A DNA stretch of 64,000 bases from UMGS1002 sp050309735 (GCA_050309735.1 JBNRMS010000035.1:11905-75904); one strand, 5' to 3'. Shown: positions 35,586 to 45,276, numbered from the stretch's first letter. Made by a program: numbers and translations. The notes: a model not told the origin generated them from the sequence alone.

Positions 35586-36845
35586 TTAATATCCAAGACT
35601 GACCGCCCTTGAGGCATAACACACAAAGACAAAATCTGCCGACGATATTATTAAATTCTCGCCGCCCGGGGCACACGGCTTTACCTCGTATGTGCCCGAT
35701 GCGGTGTCATAGCGCGCCACCGAATCCGAATAAAGCACAAAGATTATATTTCCGCGTTTTTTTATGTCTTGCGGCTCACCGTCAAGCCTTATTGTTACCA
35801 TCTCCCCTCTGTAAGGTATCGAGTGGAGAAGATATCCCTTATTATCCGAGAGTGCGGCGGCAAGCCCGCTTTGGTCAGCGTGGGCAAGCATAATCGCCTC
35901 TGTGTCGGCAATGGCGATTTCTAAAGGACTATCCTCGCGCCCCTGAAGAAAAATACTTTTTTCTCCGATATAATAATAGCAAATTGTTCCCGCGGATGAG
36001 TTCTCCGAGATGCCGCCGCATTCAACAATCAGCTCGCCCACGCTCTTGGCAAGGATTATTTTGTCCTTATCCTTTTCCCGGTAAGCATAAAGACTCTGCG
36101 ACAGGCGTCCGCCCGACGTTCCGACAGGTGAGACAAGGAGAAATTTACCGTCAGGTGTTAGCGATTGTGAGATAACATAATCATTATAATAATATGCCGC
36201 GGCTCTTGCGAAATCTTGCCCGTAGCGATAGATTACCGACTTATATTCGCTCTCTGAGGTGAGAATTGAGAAAGAACCGTCCTCGCTGATATCGACTGAG
36301 AGAATCGGATAATCAAGCGTTTCTGTGTAGAGACGGGCGAAGGAGTTGTAAACCGAAAATTCTTTTCCGCCCTGGTCATATACAATGAAGTATTTACTCG
36401 ACGCACGTATCACCGGGCGGGCATATTCGGGGTAATAGGTAGCGGTTTTGCGTCCGGTTGCCGAGAACACCGAAAGAGAGCCGGCACCGCCCCTTATAAG
36501 TCCGCCCTTGTAGCCGGCATAGCAGCGATTTTCCTCATAGTTATAGATAACAAATGGGGTTGTATGGCTTTCGGCCGAGACGACTGCGTCGAAATCCTTT
36601 ATGAAATAATAAAGGTTCTCATATGTAACACTCTTTATATTAAGGAGCACCGCTCCTAAAATAAGAATCACAAGCAGCGCCGCAGACACAAAACCTGCAA
36701 CATGAAATATATCGGACGCCCTTGCGTAATAGGGGTTGTACAGCCCTGCAAAGTCCTCTCCGGCGAGCCTTATCTCGCCGGCAGGACGGATGCGAAAGCG
36801 CTTTTTAATATATGTCTTAATATGATTTTGGATTCCGGAACTCAA
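35586..36845 (-). CDS. DUF5711-type membrane-anchored protein
   Basis: 419 residues. A cytoplasmic N-terminus (about 50 residues), one hydrophobic helix at about 50-72, then an outer domain of repeated short beta-rich units (for example FSVYNSFARLYTETLDYPILSV), which looks like a beta-propeller. This matches the DUF5711 family, which often neighbours cvpA in Clostridia. Function unknown; an envelope role is inferred from topology. It lies between truA and the CvpA gene. Confidence 0.78.
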   Translation of the reverse strand: MSSGIQNHIKTYIKKRFRIRPAGEIRLAGEDFAGLYNPYYARASDIFHVAGFVSAALLVILILGAVLLNIKSVTYENLYYFIKDFDAVVSAESHTTPFVIYNYEENRCYAGYKGGLIRGGAGSLSVFSATGRKTATYYPEYARPVIRASSKYFIVYDQGGKEFSVYNSFARLYTETLDYPILSVDISEDGSFSILTSESEYKSVIYRYGQDFARAAAYYYNDYVISQSLTPDGKFLLVSPVGTSGGRLSQSLYAYREKDKDKIILAKSVGELIVECGGISENSSAGTICYYYIGEKSIFLQGREDSPLEIAIADTEAIMLAHADQSGLAAALSDNKGYLLHSIPYRGEMVTIRLDGEPQDIKKRGNIIFVLYSDSVARYDTASGTYEVKPCAPGGENLIISSADFVFVCYASRAVSLGY

Positions 36846-36859
36846 TTACGATCCCCCTT

Positions 36860-37618
36860 TCAATAAACCACCTTGTTCAGATACAAACCGTGAGGCGGGA
36901 GTGTTCTACCGGCAAGTCTTCTGTTGCGCGAGGAGATAATTCGGGGGATATCATCCGGCGATATTTTGCCTTCCGCAACCTCAAGTATGGTTCCGGCCAT
37001 TATGCGCACCATGTTATAGAGAAAGCCGTCGGCACTGACACGGAAGATAACTATATCACCAATTTTAAATATATCCGAATTTATCACGTTTCTTTCTGTA
37101 TGCGTGATATCAGAACCAGACGCCATGAAGGAGAAAAAATCATGACTGCCGACAAAGTGCGCCGCAGCTCGGTTCATCTCGGAGAGCTTTTTATCATCAA
37201 GCAATCTCGGATAATAAAGCGACCTGCCGCTCTCAAAGGGCGAGCGCACGGGGGAATTATAAATGCGGTATATATATTCTTTGTATTTTGCGCTGTATCT
37301 TGGATGGAAGTCACCACCGCGCCACTCGGCCGATTTAACGGCGATATCGTCGGGCAGATATCTGTTGAGCGCGCGCGGGATTTTATCGGGCTCGATAGTT
37401 GAATTTAGGATATTGCTTCCCTTCTCTGTGACAGTTGCAGAGAATTCATTAGCGTGAACTCCGCTGTCTGTGCGGCTGCACCCGGTGATGTCGCATTCGC
37501 GGCAGAAAAGGCTCGCTGCCGCCTCGCCTAATTTCTCCTGAACGGCGACGCCGTTTTTTTGTTTTTGCCATCCGACATAGTTTGTTCCGAGAAAGGATAC
37601 AAGAAGCCAAAGCTTCAT
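36860..37618 (-). CDS. truA: tRNA pseudouridine(38-40) synthase
   Basis: 252 residues from MKLWLLVSFLGTNYVGWQ, which matches the family N-terminus; an ATG at 37639 (MEGGNLN) is the alternative start. Catalytic Asp in GCSRTDSGVHA; the C-terminal RLAGRTLPPHGLYL is intact. It modifies U38-U40 in the anticodon arm. The ecfA1-ecfA2-ecfT-truA order is common in Firmicutes, where it usually follows ribosomal protein genes. Confidence 0.95.
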   Translation of the reverse strand: MKLWLLVSFLGTNYVGWQKQKNGVAVQEKLGEAAASLFCRECDITGCSRTDSGVHANEFSATVTEKGSNILNSTIEPDKIPRALNRYLPDDIAVKSAEWRGGDFHPRYSAKYKEYIYRIYNSPVRSPFESGRSLYYPRLLDDKKLSEMNRAAAHFVGSHDFFSFMASGSDITHTERNVINSDIFKIGDIVIFRVSADGFLYNMVRIMAGTILEVAEGKISPDDIPRIISSRNRRLAGRTLPPHGLYLNKVVY

Positions 37619-37660
37619 GTTCAAATTTCCGCCTTCCATGATTTATGACCATTCCTTTCT
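37619..37660 (-). promoter_or_regulatory. GAAAGG-ATGGTCAT leader upstream of truA
   Basis: GAAAGGAATGGTCATAA directly before the truA start region, with no recognisable hairpin I. The same leader occurs before seven other genes in the window. Confidence 0.55.
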
Positions 37661-37700
37661 AAGACAAGTGAGGATCCTACGATTGGGCATATAGATAGCG

Positions 37701-38522
37701 TTATGGCATTGTATAGCCTATTCCATATTTGTTTATCAGCAAAAGTCCGGCTCCGAAGGCTATCATGATGCATAGCGCCACAAGGTCGCGCGCACTGTAG
37801 TGTGAGATATTGAGTTTTGTTCGCCCCTCGCCGCCGTGATAGCAGCGGCATTCCATAGCCGTTGCAAGCTCGTCTGCCCGCCTGAATGCCGAGACAAAAA
37901 GCGGAACGAGCACCGGGATGAGCGCCTTCGCGCGCTTAAAGAGAGAGCCGGTCGTGAAATCTGCGCCTCGCGCCTTTTGAGCAGACATTATTTTATTTGT
38001 CTCCTCGGTCAGAGTCGGGATGAAGCGCAGTGCGATGGTTATCATCATTGCAAACTCGTGCACGGGCGCTTTTATCAGTTTAAGCGGCGAGAGCAGACGC
38101 TCAAGCGCGTCTGTCAGCTCGATGGGCGAGGTGGTATATGTCATAAAGATCCCGGTTCCGATAATCAGAACCACTATTCTCACCGCGATAAAAAGCGCGT
38201 GCATTATTCCCTCATAATAAAGGGTGATTTTCCACCATGTGAGGAGGACTGTTTCTCCTTTGGTGAAAAACATATTTATTATAGCCGTGAAAAGTAGGAT
38301 GAATATTATTGGCCTGAGCGACTTGAGTACAATCTTCAATGGAATTGACGAGGCCGCGACAAGCAGGACAGCCGACATCAAAAGGACGGCGAAACTTATC
38401 ACGTTTTTGCACAAAAACGAGCAGGTGATATATAAAATTGCCATTATAACCTTACATCTCGCGTCAAGACTGTGTATTAGCGAGCTCGCCGGATAATATT
38501 GGCCGAAAGCGATGTTGTTCAT
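37701..38522 (-). CDS. ecfT: ECF transporter transmembrane subunit EcfT
   Basis: 273 residues with five or more hydrophobic segments and the two cytoplasmic coupling motifs, here QKARGAD and MECRCYH. It links the ATPase pair to interchangeable substrate-binding S components for vitamins and metals. No S component lies in the window, so it is probably the shared group II module. Confidence 0.95.
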   Translation of the reverse strand: MNNIAFGQYYPASSLIHSLDARCKVIMAILYITCSFLCKNVISFAVLLMSAVLLVAASSIPLKIVLKSLRPIIFILLFTAIINMFFTKGETVLLTWWKITLYYEGIMHALFIAVRIVVLIIGTGIFMTYTTSPIELTDALERLLSPLKLIKAPVHEFAMMITIALRFIPTLTEETNKIMSAQKARGADFTTGSLFKRAKALIPVLVPLFVSAFRRADELATAMECRCYHGGEGRTKLNISHYSARDLVALCIMIAFGAGLLLINKYGIGYTMP

Positions 38523-38590
38523 TTTAGGGGATGCGCCTTTCCCGCCGCCCGAGCCGGTTGTTATGCCCGTGCTGTGGCGGCACTGTTAGT

Positions 38591-39439
38591 TTAATTCAGA
38601 AGTTTTAAAACGGCTTTTACAGCGCCGTCAACCGTGTAGGGTATATTTTCAAGCGGGGCACCGAGCTCGCGCAGCTTTAGCATCAGGCGTGTGATCTCGG
38701 GAACGTCAAGCCCAGTGTCGCGTAGCTGGTCGGCGCGCGAGAAGATTTCGCTCGCCGTTCCGCTCATGAGAATCCCGCCCTCGAAAAGCACAACTATCGA
38801 GTCGCACACAAGAGCCATGTCCTCCATGCTGTGGCTGACGATAATAACCGTCGCTCCTGTTCTCTCGCGGTAATTTCTCACCGCCGCGAATATTCTCTCC
38901 CGCCCCGCCGGGTCAAGACCGGCTGCCGGTTCGTCGAGCACAAGAACCTCCGGTCTCATCGCCATTACACCCGCAATTGCCGCCCGCCTTTTCTCGCCGC
39001 CCGATAGGTCGAAGGGCGATTTTTTGAGCAGCTCGTGCTCAAGACCAACGATTTCCGCCGCCTCAAGCACCCTTTTTTGTATCTCGTCTTCTGTGAGCCC
39101 CATATTGCGGGGGCCGAAGGCGATATCCTTGGCGACGCTCTCCTCAAAGAGCTGATATTCAGGGTACTGCATGACAAGTCCGACCCTGAATCTTATTTTC
39201 GATATTTCCTTGGGTCTTGCCCAGATGTCGACTCCGTCAAGCAGCACACGACCCGACTCGGGCTTCTCAAGTCCGTTGAGAAGCATCATCATGGTTGACT
39301 TCCCCGAGCCGGTGTGTCCGATAATGCCGGTGACCGTGCCTTCCTCTATTTCAAGGTCTACCCCTCGCAGCGCGAAGGTTTCGTAGGGCGTGCCCGAACT
39401 GTAGACATAATTAATTTTTTCAAGCTTTATTTTCGTCAT
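38591..39439 (-). CDS. ecfA2: ECF transporter ATPase EcfA2
   Basis: 282 residues. Walker A GHTGSGKST, Q-loop in VGLVMQYPEYQLFEE, signature DLSGGEKRR, Walker B VLVLDEPAAGLD. The LVMQYPEYQLFEE segment is typical of the A2 subunit. It pairs with EcfA1 to power the transporter. The ATG overlaps the ecfA1 stop by 4 bp. Confidence 0.95.
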   Translation of the reverse strand: MTKIKLEKINYVYSSGTPYETFALRGVDLEIEEGTVTGIIGHTGSGKSTMMMLLNGLEKPESGRVLLDGVDIWARPKEISKIRFRVGLVMQYPEYQLFEESVAKDIAFGPRNMGLTEDEIQKRVLEAAEIVGLEHELLKKSPFDLSGGEKRRAAIAGVMAMRPEVLVLDEPAAGLDPAGRERIFAAVRNYRERTGATVIIVSHSMEDMALVCDSIVVLFEGGILMSGTASEIFSRADQLRDTGLDVPEITRLMLKLRELGAPLENIPYTVDGAVKAVLKLLN

Positions 39440-40308
39440 TTTACATCTCTGTTTGATAAATACTTTATTATTTCGGCCGCAACTTCTTCCGGCGTGACCG
39501 GATTTCCGGGTACTTCAAATCCCCGGTGAGCAAGCTGGTCAATCAGCTCGACAGACTGCGGAACGTCAAGTCCGTGCTCGCGCAGGAACTGTGGCTTTGA
39601 GAATATCTCTTGCGGCCGAGCGTCGACAAGCAGTCTGCCACCGTCAAGGATTATAACCCTGTCTGCTCTCACAGCCTCATTCATATAATGCGTTATCATG
39701 ATTACGGTTATCCCTTGCTCGCGATTGAGCTTTTCAACCGTCTGCATAACCTCCGCCCGCCCGCGTGGGTCGAGCATGGCGGTCGATTCGTCGAGTATTA
39801 TGCACTCGGGGTTCATCGCCAACACACCGGCTATGGCAATTCGCTGCTTCTGTCCACCCGAGAGGCGATGGGGCTCGTGTCTCTCGTAACCCTTCATTCC
39901 GACCGCCTCAAGCGCTTTGTCAACGCGACGGCGTATCTCGGGAGACGGAACACCAAGATTCTCGGGGCCGAAGGCAATATCCTCCTCGACTATGGTGGCG
40001 ACAAGCTGATTGTCAGGATTCTGAAAAACCATCCCGACCTTTCGGCGAATGTCGAGTATATCTGAGTCGGTGAGGCTGGACGAGGTAATGTCCTTGCCGT
40101 CGATGAATATCCTTCCCGAGGCCGGGTCAAGTATCATGTTAAGGAGCTTAGCAAGGGTGGACTTTCCCGAACCGTTTCGGCCAATAACAGCGATATATTC
40201 GCCCCTTTTAATATTCAGGTTTATGTCGATAAGAGCCGGAGCCTCGCGGCCGTTCTCATCCTTATAATTACAATACAGATTCTCTGTTCTGATGAAAAAT
40301 TCTTGCAT
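39436..40308 (-). CDS. ecfA1: ECF transporter ATPase EcfA1
   Basis: 290 residues from MQEFFIRTENL; GGAAGG lies 9 bp upstream. Walker A GRNGSGKST, Q-loop GMVFQNPDNQLVA, signature RLSGGQKQR, Walker B CIILDESTAMLD. The FQNPDNQ motif is the A1 hallmark; Glu to Ser after DE (ILDES) is usual in A1. First gene of the run down to the clpE-like gene; the upstream methyltransferase ends 80 bp before it. Confidence 0.95.
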   Translation of the reverse strand: MQEFFIRTENLYCNYKDENGREAPALIDINLNIKRGEYIAVIGRNGSGKSTLAKLLNMILDPASGRIFIDGKDITSSSLTDSDILDIRRKVGMVFQNPDNQLVATIVEEDIAFGPENLGVPSPEIRRRVDKALEAVGMKGYERHEPHRLSGGQKQRIAIAGVLAMNPECIILDESTAMLDPRGRAEVMQTVEKLNREQGITVIMITHYMNEAVRADRVIILDGGRLLVDARPQEIFSKPQFLREHGLDVPQSVELIDQLAHRGFEVPGNPVTPEEVAAEIIKYLSNRDVK

Positions 40309-40388
40309 TTGATTTAACCTTCCGGGTGGCAACAGTCCCCGTTTCTCTATTTTGCTCCGAGCGCTCGCGCCCTCGTTTTACTTATATT

Positions 40389-41255
40389 TTATTTAAGTGC
40401 CGTCCAGCGCGCCGAGGCGCCTGCGGGCAAAAATCCTTTAGTTGTGCTCACCGGCAGGGCAAGCTCTCCGGCCTCGGTCACCCCGCCTCGGCGCGAGGTG
40501 ATGCGCATATCAAGTATATATCTCATTGAAAGGGGCGAGAGGCCTGTGGTGTATGAATTTATAAGGAAAAACAAGGGTTTGTCCGAGAGAAGGCGCGAGC
40601 TCAGTTCGACAAGATTGTCGATATTTTCTTCAATTTTCCAGACCTCGCCCGACGGCCCCCGGCCGTATGATGGCGGGTCCATTATCACCGCGTCATACTT
40701 TGAGCCTCGCCGAATCTCGCGTTCGACGAATTTTTTACAGTCATCTACAATATACCTTATCGGCGCCTCAGACAATCCTGAGAGCGCTGCATTTTCCTTT
40801 GCCTGTTGCACCATTCCACGTGCGGCGTCGACATGGCATACGCTCGCTCCCGCCGCGGCGGCTGCGACTGTTGCGCCTCCGGTGTATGCGAAAAGATTAA
40901 GCAGCGTTATTTTCCGGCCGGAGTTTTTTATAAGTTCGCCAAACCAATCCCAGTTTGCGGCCTGCTCGGGGAAAAGCCCGGTGTGTTTGAATCCCATCGG
41001 ACGCAGGGCAAATTTTAAATTTCGATAGCTTATATTCCATTGTTCGGGTAATTTTTGCTTTATCCAGGAACCTCCGCCGCTCTCAGAACGTCTGTATATA
41101 GCGTCGGCTCTTTTCCATTCGGGGGCGCGGCCACCGCCGCTCCATATCACCTGAGGGTCGGGGCGGATGAGGATGTATTTCCCCCATCGTTCGAGCCGTT
41201 CGCCGCCTGCGGCGTCGATAAGCTCATATTCTTTCCATTTATCTGCTGTGAACAT
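40389..41255 (-). CDS. Class I SAM-dependent methyltransferase (RlmI/COG1092-like)
   Basis: 288 residues from MFTADKWKEYEL; GGAG is 5 bp upstream, and the 23 codons before it are not needed. Motif I LLNLFAYTGGATVAAAAAG binds SAM, and DPPSYGRGP is the catalytic loop of the RlmI/RlmL-type rRNA methyltransferases. It lacks an N-terminal PUA domain and has instead about 90 residues rich in Trp. Target unknown; rRNA cytosine or guanine is likely from the family. Confidence 0.85.
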   Translation of the reverse strand: MFTADKWKEYELIDAAGGERLERWGKYILIRPDPQVIWSGGGRAPEWKRADAIYRRSESGGGSWIKQKLPEQWNISYRNLKFALRPMGFKHTGLFPEQAANWDWFGELIKNSGRKITLLNLFAYTGGATVAAAAAGASVCHVDAARGMVQQAKENAALSGLSEAPIRYIVDDCKKFVEREIRRGSKYDAVIMDPPSYGRGPSGEVWKIEENIDNLVELSSRLLSDKPLFFLINSYTTGLSPLSMRYILDMRITSRRGGVTEAGELALPVSTTKGFLPAGASARWTALK

Positions 41256-41277
41256 ATAATCTCCGTTTAATTCTATC

Positions 41278-41775
41278 CTATTTGTTATAATATCCTGCAA
41301 TGCGCGAACAACCCGAGTGTGCATGGCAAATGGCGACGGCGAGCGCGTCGGCCGCGTCGTCCGGCCGGGGCGGCTCCTTTAGACTAAGCAGCAGGGTTAC
41401 CATGCTGATCACCTGTTTTTTATCTGCCCGCCCGTATCCGACAACGGCCTGTTTAACCTGAAGGGGGGTGTATTCAGCAATGTCAAGACTTTTCTTCGCG
41501 CCTGCAAGGAGTATTACGCCCCGCGCTTGGCTGACACGGATGCCTGTGGTCTGGTTAGTATTCCAGAAAAGCTCCTCCACCGCCATTGCCGCGGGTCGAT
41601 ATTTTTGAATTATTGCTCCTAATTCATCGTATATTGCGGCAAGGCGCTCGTGTGTCGGCATGCTTGCCGAGGTTTCTATGACACCATAGTCAAGAACCCT
41701 AAAGCGCCCACCCGCAAAATCTATAACTCCCCAGCCGACAATCGCGATTCCGGGGTCAACACCTAAAATAACCAA
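41278..41775 (-). CDS. ruvC: Holliday junction resolvase RuvC
   Basis: 165 residues with a TTG start (MVILGVDPG). Catalytic acids Asp7, Glu67 (AVEELFW), Asp140 and Asp143 (RPDDAADAL) are all present. It cuts four-way junctions moved by RuvAB. Unusually it is split from ruvA-ruvB, which lie 3.5 kb away on the other strand. A GAAAGGCAT leader with an insertion precedes the start. Confidence 0.96.
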   Translation of the reverse strand: MVILGVDPGIAIVGWGVIDFAGGRFRVLDYGVIETSASMPTHERLAAIYDELGAIIQKYRPAAMAVEELFWNTNQTTGIRVSQARGVILLAGAKKSLDIAEYTPLQVKQAVVGYGRADKKQVISMVTLLLSLKEPPRPDDAADALAVAICHAHSGCSRIAGYYNK

Positions 41776-41831
41776 ACTATTATGCCTTTCTTTATCAAGT
41801 GAAGTTCAGTCTCTCTTAGCATCACATGACA

Positions 41832-41850
41832 ATACTCCATGATGGAGTAT
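41832..41850. promoter_or_regulatory. 9-bp inverted repeat in the ruvC/DUF951 divergent region
   Basis: ATACTCCAT-G-ATGGAGTAT, a perfect palindrome 57 bp upstream of ruvC and about 200 bp before the DUF951 start. It could be an operator or a short hairpin; no regulator is recognised. Confidence 0.4.
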
Positions 41851-41923
41851 ACCACACAATTCGAGCAAAGTCAATTATTTTATCCCAATTAATGCCTCGC
41901 CCGATGTTTACAATCGGGACTCG

Positions 41924-42015
41924 ATATGATATAATATACACGCCAGCAGGTTTCTTTGAAACCTGCGATGTCGCAACGGCGTGCGAGCGCATGGGCGAAA
42001 TTCACTTGCGACTAT
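41924..42015 (+). repeat. Structured intergenic repeat, copy A
   Basis: About 92 bp, nearly identical to 51448-51540. It begins ATATGATATAATATACAC. Hairpin 1 is GCAGG-TTTC...GAAA-CCTGC (41946-41966). Hairpin 2 pairs GTCGCAA (41970-41976) with TTGCGAC (42006-42012), enclosing a conserved block. Copy A precedes the DUF951 gene, whose GGAGG and ATG follow after an A/T tract. Confidence 0.85.
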
Positions 42016-42055
42016 TATATAATTATATATATAATAGCCTGGAGGATAAAAATCA

Positions 42056-42250
42056 ATGAACATCGTAAAGCTTTCCCCCGGCGACAGCGTTGAGCTAAAA
42101 AAGCCGCATCCTTGCGGAGCTGTGCTCTTCCGGGTTGTGAGAGTGGGCTCTGAGGTTCGGATAATTTGCTCGGGCTGCGGAAGGGATATGAATGTCGACA
42201 GAATAAAGCTTGAAAAATCAATAAAAAAAGTTTTCGTAAAGGAACAGTAA
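42056..42250 (+). CDS. DUF951 family protein
   Basis: 64 residues. The start LSPGDSVELKKPHPCGAVLF and ICSGCGRDMNVDR give three cysteines arranged as a small zinc-ribbon-like fold, as in DUF951. Such proteins are widespread in Firmicutes; function unknown. GGAGG lies 10 bp before the ATG. It starts a plus-strand run with the YfhO gene 2 bp downstream. Confidence 0.88.
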   Translation: MNIVKLSPGDSVELKKPHPCGAVLFRVVRVGSEVRIICSGCGRDMNVDRIKLEKSIKKVFVKEQ

Positions 42251-42252
42251 AA

Positions 42253-45225
42253 ATGTCGTTTATTAAACCGAAAGAAAAACATCTGACCCCGACTGTGCCG
42301 GGGGTGAAAAGCCGATTTTCCGGGATGGGTTATCTCTCGTTTGCCTTTATCATCCCGGTGATTATCATGTATCTTATATACATCGCAATGGAGATACATC
42401 CCTTTGGTAACGGCTCGGTTCTCGTGCTTGACCTAAACGGCCAGTATGTTTATTTTTATGAGGCGCTGCGAAATTTTGTGTACGGAGACGCAAGCCTGCT
42501 CTATTCCTTCTCCCGCGCTCTCGGCGGAGATTTCATGGGTATTTATGCCTACTATGTCTCCAGCCCATTTTCATATATAGTCTGCCTTTTCCCGCAGACA
42601 AGAATTCTTGAGGCACTGCTCGCAATATTCCTCTTGAAAACCGGCATCACCGGCTTAACATTCGGATTTTATATACACAAAACCGGCAAGAGCAGAAGTA
42701 AAATCGCTACAGTCATTTTCTCCTGTATATATGCACTGACAGCATACGCAGTGGTTCAGCAGCACAACTCGATGTGGATTGACGCGGTTATGTGGCTGCC
42801 TATTATCACCTACGGAATCGAACAGCTAATTAAATACGGGCGCTTTAAGATGTATGTCTTTTTCCTTGCGCTGACCATGTTAAGCAATTTCTATATCGGC
42901 TATATGGTCTGCTTCTGGTCGCTTGCCTATTTCTTTGTATATTATTTCTCCTATAACAAAAGCAAAATCAACAACCCCTATAGCGAGAAGTTCCATTTCA
43001 TAAAATCCTTCCTCCGCTTCGGTCTATTTTCGCTGCTCTCAGCGGGTATCGCCGCGGCAATTCTGCTCGCCGCTTACTATTCGCTCACCTTCGGCAAAAC
43101 CGAATTTTCAAATCCCAGCTGGGCATTTAATCTTAAATTTGATGTAATAGAGCTGCTTGTCAAATTCCTTCCCGGGTCTTACGACACTGTGCGCCCCGAG
43201 GGGCTTCCCTTCGTTTATTGCGGTGTTCTGACGCTAATTCTAATCCCCGTCTATTTCCTCTCACCCAAATTCACCCCTCGGGAGAAAATTATGTCGGGCG
43301 CCCTTATCGCCTTCCTTACGCTCAGCTTTACAATCTCTGTCGCCGACCTTGTATGGCATGGTTTCCAGCGCCCGAACTGGCTAAACTACCGCTACAGCTT
43401 CATGCTTTGCTTCTTTCTTTTGACGCTGGCCTGCTCGGCCTTTGATGAGATAAAGTCGATAAGCTCAAAAACAATCTTTGCCATCTCTACGGCGCTTGCA
43501 GCTCTCGTGGTGTTTATCCAAACACTTGACCTTGATTTTGTCGACGACCTGCAAACAATCTGGTTCTCGCTCGCCGCAATTTCTGCCTACCTGATTATTC
43601 TTTGTCTCCTTAAAGTCACGCGTTTTCGCGAGGATATACTCCTTATACTTGTATTCATAGTCGTCTTTGAGCTTTTCGGAAACGGACTTACAAACGTGGT
43701 CGACCTCAACAGCGACGTCGTCTATTCAAACTACAGCGGCTATAACGACTTCCTCGCCGCATACCGCCCGGTGCTTGAAATACTTGAAGAGAAAGACGAT
43801 TCTTTCTACCGCTATGAAAAAACAACTCACCGCAAGGTAAACGACAACATGGCGCTCGGCATCCGCGGCCTTTCAAACTCTACCTCAACGCTCAACGCCG
43901 ACACGATCAGTTTCCTCTCCCGCATGGGATACTGCTCAAAGTCGCACTGGTCTAAATATGCCGGAGGCACGCCGGTCAACGACTCGCTGCTCGGGATTAA
44001 ATATATTATAACAACCGATGATCTCTCTGATTATTATCCCTCATATTTTGAATATGGCGGATTTAATGTTTGGCACAATAAATATGCTCTCTCGCTCGCC
44101 TATGGAGTTGATGAGAGGGTGAACGGAATTGTAGCCGATATATACGAAACCCCCTTTGATTATCTTAACGCGCTGCTCACCGCAATGGTTGGCCAAGATG
44201 AGACGATACAGGTCTTTGTGCCTATACCGGTATCTGAAATTATAACAAACGATTTTTGCGCCAAATCCTTTATTGCAGGACACCATAAATACGCCAGAAC
44301 CTCGGAGGAGCACGACGCGAATGTTTTCTACACCTTCATAGCTCCGAATGACCAAGAGGTGTTCTTTTATCTGCCAAGCGACTATCAGCGCGAGGTCGGC
44401 CTGAAGGTCAACGGCTCGTCCGCCGGCACCTTCTGGGGCGGGGATACCGACCGCATTATCTCGCTCGGAAGCTTTAGAGACGGTGAGTCTGTTCGTCTGA
44501 CAATGACACTTAATTATATTGACCTTTATGTGAAAAACGGCTATAACTGCTTCTTCTATATTGACATGGAAGCCTTCGAGGCTGTGATGTCAACGCTCTC
44601 GGAGATGCAGTATAACATCGAGGAATACACCGAGCACTCTTTTGAGGGAAGGCTTACCTCGCCGCGCGACAATCAAATAATCCAGACTTCCCTGCCCTAT
44701 GACCAGGGCTGGAAGATTTATGTTGACGGAGAGCGGATTGATAGCTTTGAAACGCTTGATGCTCTGCTCGCCTTCCGCGTTGATTCGGGTGAGCATGAGA
44801 TAAAAATGACATATATGCCCGATATGTTTGTTATCGGATTTATAATCAGCGGCGCTTGTATTCTAATCTTCATTCTTCTCATAATCTTCGAGAAAAAGCT
44901 GCTCATCAAGAACCGCGAACTGCCGCCCGCGCCTATAATTGATATTGGCGCCACTAATGCCGCTGATGTTGACGGCGACATCTATGACTATGATAATCCG
45001 AAGGACGATTACGATCCCGAGCCTCCCTGCAAGGCAGACGAAGACTACGGCGAAAACCTTTATATAGCACAGTACTACAATTCGCCCCCTGATTTTACGT
45101 CCGACGAAAACCTTCAGGAAGAGCAAATGCCTAAACAAAATCTTAGAAAATTCAAGCCGCGCAGCTCGTATAGGAGAGAGCTTGTCCGCGGCCGGCGCAA
45201 CGCGAGGGCAAAAACGAAAAAATAA
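42253..45225 (+). CDS. YfhO family membrane protein
   Basis: 990 residues. About twelve hydrophobic helices in the first 480 residues, then a long outer domain, one more helix near residue 860-880 and a cytoplasmic tail. The WIDAVMWLPIITYGIE region and the NWLNYRYSFMLCFF segment fit the YfhO family (GT-C-fold-like membrane proteins). In Gram-positives YfhO is tied to glycosylation of lipoteichoic acid. The last 110 residues are very acidic, then end in a basic RGRRNARAKTKK tail, which looks lineage-specific. It follows DUF951 by 2 bp. Confidence 0.85.
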   Translation: MSFIKPKEKHLTPTVPGVKSRFSGMGYLSFAFIIPVIIMYLIYIAMEIHPFGNGSVLVLDLNGQYVYFYEALRNFVYGDASLLYSFSRALGGDFMGIYAYYVSSPFSYIVCLFPQTRILEALLAIFLLKTGITGLTFGFYIHKTGKSRSKIATVIFSCIYALTAYAVVQQHNSMWIDAVMWLPIITYGIEQLIKYGRFKMYVFFLALTMLSNFYIGYMVCFWSLAYFFVYYFSYNKSKINNPYSEKFHFIKSFLRFGLFSLLSAGIAAAILLAAYYSLTFGKTEFSNPSWAFNLKFDVIELLVKFLPGSYDTVRPEGLPFVYCGVLTLILIPVYFLSPKFTPREKIMSGALIAFLTLSFTISVADLVWHGFQRPNWLNYRYSFMLCFFLLTLACSAFDEIKSISSKTIFAISTALAALVVFIQTLDLDFVDDLQTIWFSLAAISAYLIILCLLKVTRFREDILLILVFIVVFELFGNGLTNVVDLNSDVVYSNYSGYNDFLAAYRPVLEILEEKDDSFYRYEKTTHRKVNDNMALGIRGLSNSTSTLNADTISFLSRMGYCSKSHWSKYAGGTPVNDSLLGIKYIITTDDLSDYYPSYFEYGGFNVWHNKYALSLAYGVDERVNGIVADIYETPFDYLNALLTAMVGQDETIQVFVPIPVSEIITNDFCAKSFIAGHHKYARTSEEHDANVFYTFIAPNDQEVFFYLPSDYQREVGLKVNGSSAGTFWGGDTDRIISLGSFRDGESVRLTMTLNYIDLYVKNGYNCFFYIDMEAFEAVMSTLSEMQYNIEEYTEHSFEGRLTSPRDNQIIQTSLPYDQGWKIYVDGERIDSFETLDALLAFRVDSGEHEIKMTYMPDMFVIGFIISGACILIFILLIIFEKKLLIKNRELPPAPIIDIGATNAADVDGDIYDYDNPKDDYDPEPPCKADEDYGENLYIAQYYNSPPDFTSDENLQEEQMPKQNLRKFKPRSSYRRELVRGRRNARAKTKK

Positions 45226-45276
45226 AATCTAAAAATTAGTTCAGTTTGAGCCGCAAAAGGCGGCATGGAGATAAAA

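Noticed and set aside
38523..38590. Further hairpin leader element between ecfA2 and ecfT
   Set aside because: GTGCC and GGGAAAGGCGCAT are loosely similar, but neither hairpin I nor the ATGGTYAT leader can be aligned.
41908..42399. 163-codon antisense frame across DUF951 and repeat copy A
   Set aside because: It reads through the repeat and the start of YfhO; its similarity to a frame at 51420-51698 is explained by the shared repeat.
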